Positions 1 to 8,237 of a stretch of 10,160 nucleotides of DNA are shown here, in pieces; position 1 is the first letter of the stretch, and each line of letters starts with the position of its first letter. Below the pieces are notes generated by a model, which was not told where the DNA came from, ran no database searches, and saw nothing but the letters and a program-made list of their open reading frames with translations. The DNA comes from an uncultured Bacteroidales bacterium (GTDB lineage Bacteria; Bacteroidota; Bacteroidia; Bacteroidales; Marinilabiliaceae). Both the position numbers and the translations under genes were made by a program. The stretch spans positions 1 to 10,160 of the forward strand of contig CALAVC010000252.1 of NCBI GenBank assembly GCA_937892095.1, written 5' to 3'.

Positions 1-28
1 ATCCCCAATCCCCAATCCCCAATCCCCA
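1..28. repeat. Telomeric repeat, (CCCCAAT)n, ciliate-like chromosome end
   Basis: Four C4 blocks occur at exact 7-nt spacing (3-6, 10-13, 17-20, 24-27): three complete CCCCAAT units and a partial one, running straight into AT-rich unique DNA. The C-rich strand reads 5' to 3' inward from the edge, which is the polarity expected of a left chromosome end. The unit resembles ciliate C4A2 (Tetrahymena) and C4A4 (Oxytricha/Euplotes) telomeres but carries an extra T, so the G strand reads GGGGATT. The array is at the window edge, so its true length is unknown. A chance microsatellite is possible but unlikely given the position and polarity. Confidence 0.82.
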
Positions 29-176
29 TTTAAATTTATAAATTATAAAAAATAATGAATTTATATAAATTAAATTAATTAATAACTTTTAATTTAACTC
101 ATTAAATATAATAAATATAAATTATTTCATATTATATTCATTCATAAATTAAATTTATTCTTTATTATTAAATATA
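29..176. other. AT-rich subtelomeric 3' flank
   Basis: About 150 bases made almost wholly of A and T lie between the telomere repeat and the stop codon of the PP2C gene. No open frame, RNA gene or clear repeat is visible. It must hold the gene's 3' untranslated region and polyadenylation site, so the gene ends very close to the chromosome tip. That spacing fits small, gene-dense ciliate macronuclear chromosomes. Confidence 0.6.
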
Positions 177-2556
177 TTAATTTAAAAATATAATTATAAG
201 TGTAATATCATCAATAACTTCTTCCTCCATAATCCATCTTTTAGAACTTTCTTTATAAAGATAACTTAGAGCACCATCAATGTCATCTTTTAAATAATAA
301 TCTTTTACTATATTGACACACTCATCACTTGAGATAAACTCCCATATACCGTCACTCCCCAATAATATAAATTTATCTTCATGAACAAAATTATAATCAA
401 AAATTTCAGGTTCTGCTATAACTCCAACAGTATGAGCAATTTCATCTCCAAAACTTCTAGACATTGCCAAACCAGGTACCTCCTCGTCCTTTAGCCATAC
501 CCTTTCGGGGCCGACAAATTCCCCATCTTCATCTTTATAACTTTCAACTCTTCCCCCTGCATCTATAATTCTTTTATTTTCATCTGCCTCATTTGGTTTA
601 TGATCTCTTGTTAAATTTTTTGCACTCCAATTTTTTCCATCAAATTTTCCTAAAACACATCTACTATCACCGACATTTGCACTAATTAATCTTTCTGGGG
701 TATAAATTAATGTTGTGCATGTTGAACCAGAGAAGGTACTATCTACTCTATCATCATTAGCTAAATTATTATCAGTAGTTACAAAAATTTGTGATGTTAT
801 TCTAGATAATTCATCAAATTTAGCATTATTTAAATCAGTAATTTTCAATTTTAGTAAACAATTGTTTAAATTTTGGGGAAGATTGTTAACAAGGTAGCCA
901 CTTACATCTTGGCCAAACATTCCATGCCCATCACAGACACCTAAAAATACATTGGAAGGATTGTCTGTAAAATTTTTGTAGATAAAAAAATTATCCTGAT
1001 TTGTCTTTTTGACACCAGGACCAGCAAAGCCTTTTTTGCAAATACTTTCAATTCTTATTATTCTCTTCTGTTCTCTGTCTGTTGATTTAAAAGGGGAAAC
1101 ATTATTATTTTCTCCAACTTTTTCTTCCAAATGTTTTTTGATAAAGTCTGGGCTTATATCCAATTGACTTTTTGATTGATTCATTTTTCTTCTATTATCT
1201 GCTTCTTTTTGTATTTTTTCTTCTTCTTCTTCTTCCTCTTTTTTCTTTTTCTCTTCTTCTTCTTTTTTGTTTTTCTCTTCTTCTTCTTTTTTCTTTTTCT
1301 CTTCTTCTACTTTTTTCTTTTTCTCTTCTTCTTCTTTTTTCTTTTTTTCTTCTTCTTCTTTTTCTTTCCTTTTTTGCTCTTCTTCTTTTTCTTTATTTTT
1401 TTCATCTTCTTTCTTTTTAGCATCATCTTTTATTTTTTTCTTTTCTTCTTCTTCCTTTTTATTTTTGTCCTCATTTGGTTTTTCTTCTTTTTTTGTCTTT
1501 TGAGTTTTTATTTCTTCCTTTTTAGGCTTAACTACATTTTTTAATCCATGGGAGCCTCTTCTCTTATTATTTGCATTTTGATCTTCTTTTTCTTTATTAA
1601 ATTTACTTATATTCTTTTTATTGTCAATATTAGGGCTTTTGAATTCAAATTTATTTTTTATTTTTGATTCATTTCCATTTGGTGCATTTGATTTTACATC
1701 TTTGCTATTATCTTCTTTATTATTGTTATTAGATGGCTTATTTTGATTATTAAGACTAAGGTTATTATTTGAATTAGCAATGCTCGAATTATTTGAATTT
1801 GGTTTATTTTTTATTGAAATATTTTTATTTTTTTCTACAGAAGAAGAATTCAAATGATTTTTTGATCTAAGAGTTTTATTTTTCTTAATTTCATTAATTA
1901 CACTTTCTTTTTTGTTGTTTATTTTTCTGTTTTCGACTGAATAATTTAAAATTGCATTTTGTTTTTTGTTGAGCATTTCACGGTTTATTGTGGGGGAAAA
2001 AGTATTTCTTTTTTTTCCGACCTTTTTAGTAAGTTTAATTCCTTTAACATTACTATGGATAGGATTTATAGGTATAGTAGTATTTTTACTTTCTACAATC
2101 AAGTCTTCAACGGAAATGTTTTTTTGTTCAACTACACTTTTATTATTTTCATTTTTTTTGGGATGAAACCCAGTTGCCGTTAAGCTGAAATTATTTTTAT
2201 TATTATTAGGTTTCTTTTTGTTCTTATATTTAAACTCTTTAATGCCAATATTGGCAGATTGTATTCTTACATTGAATGATTCTTTCTTTTTAGGCTGCTT
2301 AATACTATTAATTTTGCTATTTTTTGAATCCCGAAGTATTAAGCTATTATTTTTTAGATCATCTTTTTTGATACTTATGGGGTTCTTTTTACCAACACTT
2401 CTGTTTTTTATTCCATTTATAGATCTAGTTCTTTTGCTCATGCTATCGTTATGGGTCATATCTATATTTATATTTATAGATATATTATTATTTATGTTGT
2501 AATTATTGTTATTTTGTTGAGCAATACTAATATTTTTATTTGTTCTATTGCTTTTG
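177..2556 (-). CDS. PP2C-family Ser/Thr protein phosphatase, eukaryotic (ciliate), 5' truncated
   Basis: This is a metal-dependent (Mg/Mn) serine/threonine phosphatase. The open frame continues to 2708, but its first 52 or so residues are only the antisense of a bacterial gene, so authentic sequence starts near 2556 and the true start is missing. Residue numbers here count from 2708. Residues ~53-400 are low-complexity, Asn/Lys/Ser-rich and probably disordered. Residues ~400-505 are a Glu/Lys helix. The catalytic domain fills ~545-843 with the expected motifs in order: KTNQD (D572), DGHG (D593), SGST, NVGDSR (D681), LAMSRSFGD, GSDGIW (D786) and DDIT (D833/D834). The metal-binding aspartates are therefore all present and the enzyme should be active. 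It ends with TAA at 177-179. No intron is evident. There is no in-frame TAA, TAG or TGA, and every Gln is CAA or CAG, so nothing suggests a reassigned code. Its substrate cannot be predicted. Confidence 0.9.
1251..1346 (-). repeat. 24-nt tandem repeat encoding E4K4 helix, within a polypyrimidine tract
   Basis: Four consecutive 24-nt copies (1251, 1275, 1299, 1323) encode EEEEKKKK-type octapeptides in the PP2C gene, with single variants giving N (G at 1269) and V (A at 1309). The array sits in a longer plus-strand pyrimidine tract, 1214-1375, broken only at those two bases. In the protein, alternating blocks of four Glu and four Lys are the known pattern of stable single alpha-helices (ER/K helices), so this probably forms a rigid rod between the disordered N-terminal region and the phosphatase domain. 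The DNA is a mirror-like purine/pyrimidine tract prone to slippage, so copy number may vary. Confidence 0.8.
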
Positions 2557-2560
2557 GTTG
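2540..2560. other. Chimeric junction, ciliate to Bacteroidales DNA
   Basis: Left of this point the DNA is AT-rich, with Asn/Lys-rich coding on the minus strand. Right of it the DNA is of balanced composition with strong bacterial coding on the plus strand. Both genes are cut inside their 5' parts: PP2C lacks a start, and the GH13 gene lacks a clear ATG but retains the end of a lipoprotein signal (LLLVASC, Cys codon at 2566-2568). Two genes truncated head to head by one point is the mark of an artificial join (amplification or assembly), not of gene transfer. The exact base cannot be fixed by eye. Confidence 0.85.
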
Positions 2561-4362
2561 CTTCGTGTGGTGGCAACGGCTCGGACGTGTATCTACGTGT
2601 CTGTCGTTTCGGTGCGACCGTCAGCGACGACTCTGTCCGCTTTGCCATATATTTACCCGGCAAAGAAAACGTTAGCATTGTCGGCTCTTTCAACGAATGG
2701 ACACCCAAGCAGATGAATCATCGTGCCGACACTTTTTTCTATTCAATACCTCGTCCCGCAACCGAATACATATATTATCAGTACGTTGTTGACGGCTCGC
2801 GTCGCATTGCCGACCCCTACTCGTCAGCCGTCCTCGACCCCGAATACGACTGGGAGCTACCACGCACATCGCGTGTGCGAACGCTTCCGCCATATCCCAG
2901 CCGCGAAACTCATGGCTTTGTCAGTGTCGTCAATCTGCTCGATGCGCCTGTGCGCAACTACGAACAAGAATATCACACGCCAAAGCCCGACAACCTAAGC
3001 ATCTACGAGCTCTGTGTGCGCGACTTCCGTGTCCCCAATGGCGAAATTGGCACTCTCGAAAACGTCGTCCGATATGTCGATTACTTTGTCAATCTTGGTG
3101 TAAATGCAGTCGAGCTTATGCCAGTCGCCGAGTTCGAGGGTAACAACTCGTGGGGCTACATGCCCACATTTCCTTTTGCCATCGACAAAGCCTACGGTTC
3201 GCCCAGCGACCTCCGACGTCTCGTAAGCAGTCTGCACTCCAAAGGCATTGCCGTCATTCTCGACATCGTGCTCAATCACGTTGCTCCCAGCAGTCCGCTC
3301 GTCCAGCTCTATGCCTACGACGACGGCTCTGTTCGTGGCGACAATCCGTGGTGCAATGTCGAACACAATTTTGGCAACGAAGAAGTACATTGGGGTGTCG
3401 ACCTAAACCACGAAAGCACACACACACAGCGTCTTGTCGATAGCTTGCTTGTCCACTACATCACCCAATATGACGTCGATGGCTTTCGACTCGACTTTAC
3501 AAAAGGCTTCTCCAACACGTGGCACGACGCCCAGTCCGACCCTTGGGGCAGTGCCTACGACAAGAATCGCATAAAGATTTTGGCCCGCTTGCTCAAAAAT
3601 GTACGTCGCGTAAAACCCGACGTACTAATGATTTGCGAACATTTGGCCGACGAACACGAAGAACGCGAACTTGCTCAAATGGGCTATATGCTCTGGACCG
3701 ACCTCAGCTATGCCATGCAGCAAAGTACCATGGGCTATGCCGATGGCGCCGATGCTTCGCACCTCGACTATCGGACGCGAGGCTATCAGTCGCCTCTTGC
3801 ACTTGGCTATGCCGAAAGTCACGACTGCGAACGACTCATGTATAAGTGCCTCCGATGGGGCAAGCGGTCGGGAGCTTATTCGGTTGCCGACACGACCGAA
3901 GCCCTACATCGCATGGCTGCAGCTGCCACCATTCTGTTTTCTGTCCCGGGTCCCAAAATGCTCTGGCAAAATCAAGAAAACGCCTACTACCACTCCATCA
4001 ACGAAAACGGAAGGCTCGGACAAAAACCTCGTGAAGTAGATTGGGAAAAAGATAAAAGAGTTGCTCGTTTGCGAAAAATATATAAAAAACTACTCCGTTT
4101 GCGCACCAAAGACAGCATCTTCCGTACAAAAGACTACGACACTCATCTCGATGGTCTATTCAAATACGTCATCTTGCGTAGCGTCGACCGTAGTGTCATT
4201 GCCATTGCCAATTTCGACACTCAGACATCCGATTTTCACCTGCCTCATTCCCCATCTGGCGAGTGGATCGACGCTCTCTCAGGTCGAAGCATAACCACCA
4301 TGGCCAACGGCAAAGATGTACGCATTGAACCCGGCTGCTCTATGTTGCTAATGACAAAATGA
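2548..4362 (+). CDS. GH13 alpha-amylase-family lipoprotein, 5' truncated
   Basis: This is an alpha-glucan-active glycoside hydrolase, probably anchored to the cell envelope. TTG at 2548 is used for numbering only; the real start lies beyond the chimeric junction. The first residues are the tail of a type II signal with lipobox VASC (Cys7). Residues ~30-110 form an N-terminal early-set/CBM48-like beta-sandwich (GSFNEW). The TIM barrel follows with the GH13 conserved regions: DIVLNH (D239, N243, H244), DGFRLDF (nucleophile D316), MICEH (acid/base E364) and ESHD (H425, transition-state D426). All three catalytic acids are present. A C-terminal beta domain ends at 4362. A barrel of this type with an early-set domain is common in Bacteroidales envelope amylases, but neopullulanase or branching specificity cannot be excluded. 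The stop overlaps the next gene's start by 4 nt (ATGA, 4359-4362), suggesting translational coupling to the sensor kinase. Confidence 0.9.
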   Translation: MLLVASCGGNGSDVYLRVCRFGATVSDDSVRFAIYLPGKENVSIVGSFNEWTPKQMNHRADTFFYSIPRPATEYIYYQYVVDGSRRIADPYSSAVLDPEYDWELPRTSRVRTLPPYPSRETHGFVSVVNLLDAPVRNYEQEYHTPKPDNLSIYELCVRDFRVPNGEIGTLENVVRYVDYFVNLGVNAVELMPVAEFEGNNSWGYMPTFPFAIDKAYGSPSDLRRLVSSLHSKGIAVILDIVLNHVAPSSPLVQLYAYDDGSVRGDNPWCNVEHNFGNEEVHWGVDLNHESTHTQRLVDSLLVHYITQYDVDGFRLDFTKGFSNTWHDAQSDPWGSAYDKNRIKILARLLKNVRRVKPDVLMICEHLADEHEERELAQMGYMLWTDLSYAMQQSTMGYADGADASHLDYRTRGYQSPLALGYAESHDCERLMYKCLRWGKRSGAYSVADTTEALHRMAAAATILFSVPGPKMLWQNQENAYYHSINENGRLGQKPREVDWEKDKRVARLRKIYKKLLRLRTKDSIFRTKDYDTHLDGLFKYVILRSVDRSVIAIANFDTQTSDFHLPHSPSGEWIDALSGRSITTMANGKDVRIEPGCSMLLMTK

Positions 4363-7247
4363 ATCGTCACCAATTCAAATACATAAGCCTTTGCGGACTC
4401 GCCTCTGCATTGTTTTTCTTCTTACTTTTCGGTTGCACAACTGAGCGTAAAGACGTCGTGCCATATTCTGTGCGTGTGGCCGAAATAGACAGCATAATTC
4501 GCACTTGTAAGACCGAAAGTAGTCTCAATGCACTAATCGACACATTCTACCGACAAGAAAACACCCTCGGTCGCATAATCGCCATTCGAGAGCAAGGTCG
4601 TCGCTATCGCAACGAATCAAAATTCAACTTAGCCGTCAAGTCTCACTCCAAGTCGCTCGCTCTCGCCGAGAGCATCGGCGACTCCGTCCAGTGTGTCATC
4701 AACTACAACAATATCGGAACCGACTACCGACGTATGGGCATTCTCGATGTCGCTTCCGAATTCCACTACAAAGCACTCGACATGTGCCCAGCCGACTCCA
4801 CAACGCTCAACCTCAAGAATCGTGTTGTAGCCCTCAACGGCCTCGGCAACATCTTTATGCACATCGGCAACTACGAGCAAGCCGACAGCATTTTCCGCCG
4901 TGCTTTACGTGGTGAGACTACTCTTGGCTCGTCTGTCGGCATGGCCATCAACTATGCCAACCTTGGCTCAATATATCAATCTACGGGGCGCACCGATAGT
5001 GCTTGGTACTACTACCGGCAGAGCATGCGACTCAACAAAATTGCAGGATCCGACCTCGGCGTTGCCCTTTGCCACACCTCCTTTGGCAATCTGCACGAAA
5101 GTCGTGCCGAATACGACAATGCCATTGCCGAATATCTCGTAGCCTATGGCATCATGAGCAACTCTTCCGACGAATGGCACGCTCTAACGCCCTGTATTGC
5201 GTTGGCTCGCATATACCTCAACCTCGGCAACATCAGCGAAGCAAAACACTATCTTGTCGAAGCTTTAGATATGGCCGAGAGCATCAAGTCGCCCGAACAC
5301 CTCAGCCAAGTCTATCGGCTATACTATCAGATATATTCAGCCGAGCAAGACAGCAAGAATGCTCTCGTCGCCTACGTCAAGTCGGTCGAATATAACGACT
5401 CTGTGGTCAACGTCCGCAAGATAAACGAAATACAAAACTTGCGCATGAGCATTGAGCGGACTCGTCAGCAAGAGCAGCTCTCTCAAATGGAGGCGCATAT
5501 AACGAGCGAGCGCAACGCCAAGCGACTTGGCTTCACCATTGGCTTTGCCATCATAGTTTTGCTCGTCCTCGTCATTCTGCAAATCGTCCTCTACCTTCGC
5601 CACCGCATTGCTCTGGCTCGCAAGCAAGCCGAAGTGCAAGAAGCCAAAAACAGATTCTTTACCAACGTTACGCACGAATTCCGCACGCCACTAACCATAA
5701 TAAAAGCTGCCGCAGGTGAACTCGGTCAAGATGCTTCTTGCAACGAGCAGACCCTCAGTCGACACACACAAAGCATCTTGAGGCAGTCCGACAACTTGCT
5801 CGACCTCGTCAATCAGCTTCTCGACGTTGCCAAGATGACAGCTCTCGACAATCGTCAGCTAACGTGGAATTATGCCAACATCATAGACTTTATAACAGAC
5901 ATCTCCGAAGGCTATCGCGACTATGCCGTCAGCAAAGGCATTCACCTCAACATCGTGCGTCAGGTCGATACCGTCATGATGAATTTTGTGCCAGACTACA
6001 TTCAGAAGATAGTCCGCAACCTCATCTCCAACGCCATCAAGTTTACCCCGTCCGATGGCTCCATATCTGTCTACCTCAGCACATCCGAGGGTAAGCTATG
6101 TCTGTCCGTCTCCGACACTGGCGTTGGCATGAGCAAGGATGTACAAGAGCATATTTTTGAGCCTTTCTATCAAGCATCTTCAAATAGTGGTCAGATTGGC
6201 ACGGGGCTCGGTCTCTCTGTTGTCAAGCTCGGTGTCGATGCCATGAATGGCACCGTTTCGCTCACCAGTGCCGACGGCAAGGGTTCGCGTTTCGACATCG
6301 CCTTTCCAATCAATCAAGTTGTCGCCAACGTCTCTTCCAATGTGCCCACAGTAAGCAAGCCCGCAGAAGATGTCGATGTCAACGAAAAACCAGATATGCC
6401 ACTTGCCAACCTAACCGACGACGATGTCGACGATGAAACTGCTACGCGTATCCTTATTGTCGAAGACAATCACGAAGTCGCCTACTATATGGCACGTCAG
6501 CTCAATAAGTATTATCACATTGCTTTTGCCGACAATGGCATCGACGGCTACGAGAAGGCACAAAAAATAATCCCCGACCTTATCCTTACCGACATCATGA
6601 TGCCCGGTATCGACGGCTATCAGTTGTGTAAGCAAATTCGAGCCAACGAACTCATATCGCACGTCCCCGTCATTATGGTTACAGCCAAGGTAACGACCGA
6701 CGACCGCATAAAAGGTATCGAAGTCGGTGCCGATGGCTACATCGAAAAACCATTCAAGACAGACGAACTGCGTCTTCGTGTCGAAAAGCTACTCGAAATG
6801 CGTCGTTTGCTCCAAAAGAAATATCGTGGCGAAGATGTGGCTGAAAGTGTCGTCTCGACAGGCGGCGAAACGCAATCCGCTGATGAGCGTCAGATGTTTG
6901 GGCAGATAGACAACGACTTCCTACAAAAAGTCCGACAACATATAGTCGACAACATCGACGATGGCGAAATGTCAGCATCTTCTATTGCCAGTGCCTTGTG
7001 CCTAACTCGTCACCAGCTCAATCGTAAGGTGCAAGCCATAACTGGTGGCACGACAACCGACCTAATCACAGAAATTAAAATAAGCGTTGCCAAAGACCTT
7101 TTGCAAGACGTAACCTTGCCCATAACCGACGTCGGTGTGCGTTGTGGCTTCAACTCGATGGCCTATTTTAGTGCTCTATTCAAAAAAATGACGGGCGTGT
7201 CTCCATCGCAGTTCCGCGCCCAAAACGCCCGAAAGAATATCGTTTAA
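4359..7247 (+). CDS. Hybrid two-component system: TPR sensor histidine kinase / response regulator / AraC
   Basis: One 962-residue chain holds an entire signalling pathway, as is typical of Bacteroidetes hybrid two-component systems. Residues 1-26 are a hydrophobic signal ending LFGC, possibly a lipobox. Residues ~80-350 are tetratricopeptide repeats, presumably periplasmic. A short coiled coil (~350-390) precedes a membrane helix at ~391-413. Next come HisKA with HEFRTPLT (phosphoacceptor H439), HATPase_c with the N box (N554, N558), DTGVGM (D586) and GTGLGL (614-619), and a receiver domain with acidic pair E702/D703, phosphoacceptor D745 in LTDIMMPG and K797 in EKPF. An AraC-type double helix-turn-helix at ~848-955 binds DNA. 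All key residues are intact, so the protein should be active. The TPR input replaces the beta-propeller (Y_Y_Y) sensor common in polysaccharide-utilisation regulators. The ATGA overlap with the amylase gene suggests joint expression, and an alpha-glucan or envelope signal is a reasonable but unproven guess. Confidence 0.95.
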   Translation: MNRHQFKYISLCGLASALFFFLLFGCTTERKDVVPYSVRVAEIDSIIRTCKTESSLNALIDTFYRQENTLGRIIAIREQGRRYRNESKFNLAVKSHSKSLALAESIGDSVQCVINYNNIGTDYRRMGILDVASEFHYKALDMCPADSTTLNLKNRVVALNGLGNIFMHIGNYEQADSIFRRALRGETTLGSSVGMAINYANLGSIYQSTGRTDSAWYYYRQSMRLNKIAGSDLGVALCHTSFGNLHESRAEYDNAIAEYLVAYGIMSNSSDEWHALTPCIALARIYLNLGNISEAKHYLVEALDMAESIKSPEHLSQVYRLYYQIYSAEQDSKNALVAYVKSVEYNDSVVNVRKINEIQNLRMSIERTRQQEQLSQMEAHITSERNAKRLGFTIGFAIIVLLVLVILQIVLYLRHRIALARKQAEVQEAKNRFFTNVTHEFRTPLTIIKAAAGELGQDASCNEQTLSRHTQSILRQSDNLLDLVNQLLDVAKMTALDNRQLTWNYANIIDFITDISEGYRDYAVSKGIHLNIVRQVDTVMMNFVPDYIQKIVRNLISNAIKFTPSDGSISVYLSTSEGKLCLSVSDTGVGMSKDVQEHIFEPFYQASSNSGQIGTGLGLSVVKLGVDAMNGTVSLTSADGKGSRFDIAFPINQVVANVSSNVPTVSKPAEDVDVNEKPDMPLANLTDDDVDDETATRILIVEDNHEVAYYMARQLNKYYHIAFADNGIDGYEKAQKIIPDLILTDIMMPGIDGYQLCKQIRANELISHVPVIMVTAKVTTDDRIKGIEVGADGYIEKPFKTDELRLRVEKLLEMRRLLQKKYRGEDVAESVVSTGGETQSADERQMFGQIDNDFLQKVRQHIVDNIDDGEMSASSIASALCLTRHQLNRKVQAITGGTTTDLITEIKISVAKDLLQDVTLPITDVGVRCGFNSMAYFSALFKKMTGVSPSQFRAQNARKNIV

Positions 7248-7259
7248 AACAGTGTAGTG

Positions 7260-7730
7260 ATGATTAATCCCGACCTTGTTTGGGGCAATAAAGAACTGCT
7301 CTACCGCACCAAAACAGCATTCTTGTCTTCGCACGCCATTCCGCCCGAAAAGGTCTCTGCCGTAGGTCGTTGGGCCGACACCCTCTCACCCGACAACGAT
7401 TGCATAATGTGTGGCAATATTCAGCGCATAGAGTCTGAGCTATTGCAAAAACTCATCTACCGACATATCCCCATAATTGTTGTCTTTGGCATTGCCATGC
7501 CACAAACGTGGACAACCGAATTCTTGCGCGCTGCCGACGCCAAATGTCTTGCAATGGTCTGTTCTGCCTCGCCCACGCAAAACTCGCACTTTATCGACAA
7601 AGCCGATGATGCCAGACGACGTAATATGTATATGATTGCCAATGCCGACAACATTGTTGTTGGCTATGCTCGACCATGTGGAAAACTTAGCCAACAACTA
7701 TGTGGGCTAAGCAATGTTCGCTACCTTTGA
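7260..7730 (+). CDS. DprA-like (SLOG/Rossmann) single-domain protein, copy 1
   Basis: A protein of about 156 residues resembling the Rossmann-like core of DprA/Smf DNA-processing proteins (SLOG superfamily), with no added winged-helix or SAM domain. The pattern that supports this is WGNKELL at the start, KTAFLSS, a CG at the end of the second strand followed by a Glu (ESELL), the strand IPIIVV, TWTTE, and the DprA-like tail RNMYMIANADNIVVGYA followed by PCGKL. Known relatives bind single-stranded DNA (DprA) or are proposed nucleotide sensors (SLOG); which applies here is unknown. GTG at 7257 could also start it, but ATG at 7260 is the simpler choice. It follows the kinase gene by about 12 nt and overlaps or abuts its own paralogue downstream. 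No signal peptide is visible, so it is probably cytoplasmic. Confidence 0.75.
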   Translation: MINPDLVWGNKELLYRTKTAFLSSHAIPPEKVSAVGRWADTLSPDNDCIMCGNIQRIESELLQKLIYRHIPIIVVFGIAMPQTWTTEFLRAADAKCLAMVCSASPTQNSHFIDKADDARRRNMYMIANADNIVVGYARPCGKLSQQLCGLSNVRYL

Positions 7731-8229
7731 CCCTATGAAAGACTACGCTGAGCCCACACCCTCCGACAACGAACCCATAGGTAACGAACGTATGTATGCT
7801 TTTGCTCGCAAGACGGCAATCCTCATCGCCGATGACTTGTCCGAGTCATACTCTGCCGATGTCTTAAAAGATGCCATCGCCAAGAGTTATCATGGTGTGG
7901 GGTGTTTACTATGTGGCATGGATAGTCATGTCGAACTTGCGCTTTGCCACTACATTCTTTCGCTTCGCATACCACTCATCATGGTCAGCTACGAGCCGCT
8001 TTGTCGCACGTGGACAACCGAAGTTCTTCACGCCGTTTTCGACCAGCGAGTATTCATAATGTCTCTTGCCGACGAGTTTAATAATTGGACCGACAAGCAA
8101 GCTATGCTCCGTTTTCGCAACGGCGTAATGGTTGCCAATTCGACTTCAGCCATCGTATGTGGCTCCAACCCCACCATCTCTGCTCTGCTTGCCCAAGCCG
8201 ATGAAAAATATTCTATTCTGAACATCTGA
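7714..8229 (+). CDS. DprA-like (SLOG/Rossmann) single-domain protein, copy 2
   Basis: This is a diverged tandem paralogue of the preceding gene. Shared landmarks in the same order are GN(E/K), KTA(I/F)L, a strand ending in CG, a following Glu (VELAL), IPLIMV, an identical TWTTE, and RNGVMVANSTSAIVCG matching the other copy's RN tail. It differs in having GMDSHVEL after the CG, closer to the GxxSxxE-type loop of DprA-like proteins, and it has lost the PxGK end. ATG at 7714 overlaps copy 1 by 17 nt. ATG at 7735 is in frame, leaves a 4-nt gap and still keeps the whole conserved domain, so it may be the real start. The shared fold suggests the pair may act as a heterodimer, since DprA proteins dimerise, but this is inference. 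The function is unknown. Confidence 0.72.
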   Translation: MFATFDPMKDYAEPTPSDNEPIGNERMYAFARKTAILIADDLSESYSADVLKDAIAKSYHGVGCLLCGMDSHVELALCHYILSLRIPLIMVSYEPLCRTWTTEVLHAVFDQRVFIMSLADEFNNWTDKQAMLRFRNGVMVANSTSAIVCGSNPTISALLAQADEKYSILNI

Positions 8230-8237
8230 TAAGAAAA

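Noticed and set aside
1251..1346. CRISPR-like or regulatory direct repeats
   Set aside because: The repeats are contiguous with no spacers, in frame, and explained by the E4K4 protein repeat.
1172..1544. Plus-strand Phe/Leu/Ser-rich open frames in the polypyrimidine tract
   Set aside because: They are the complement of the Glu/Lys repeat in PP2C and have no independent support. The hydrophobic composition is a by-product of TTC/CTT repeats.
177..2708. Single 843-residue protein starting at 2708
   Set aside because: Residues 1 to about 52 are the exact antisense of the GH13 early-set domain, with bacterial composition. The frame stays open through the junction by chance, so the ATG at 2708 is not the true start.
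2995..3390. Minus-strand 131-residue frame, and several other antisense frames in the bacterial part
   Set aside because: They mirror strong plus-strand genes whose catalytic motifs are clear. The antisense products show no recognisable motifs.
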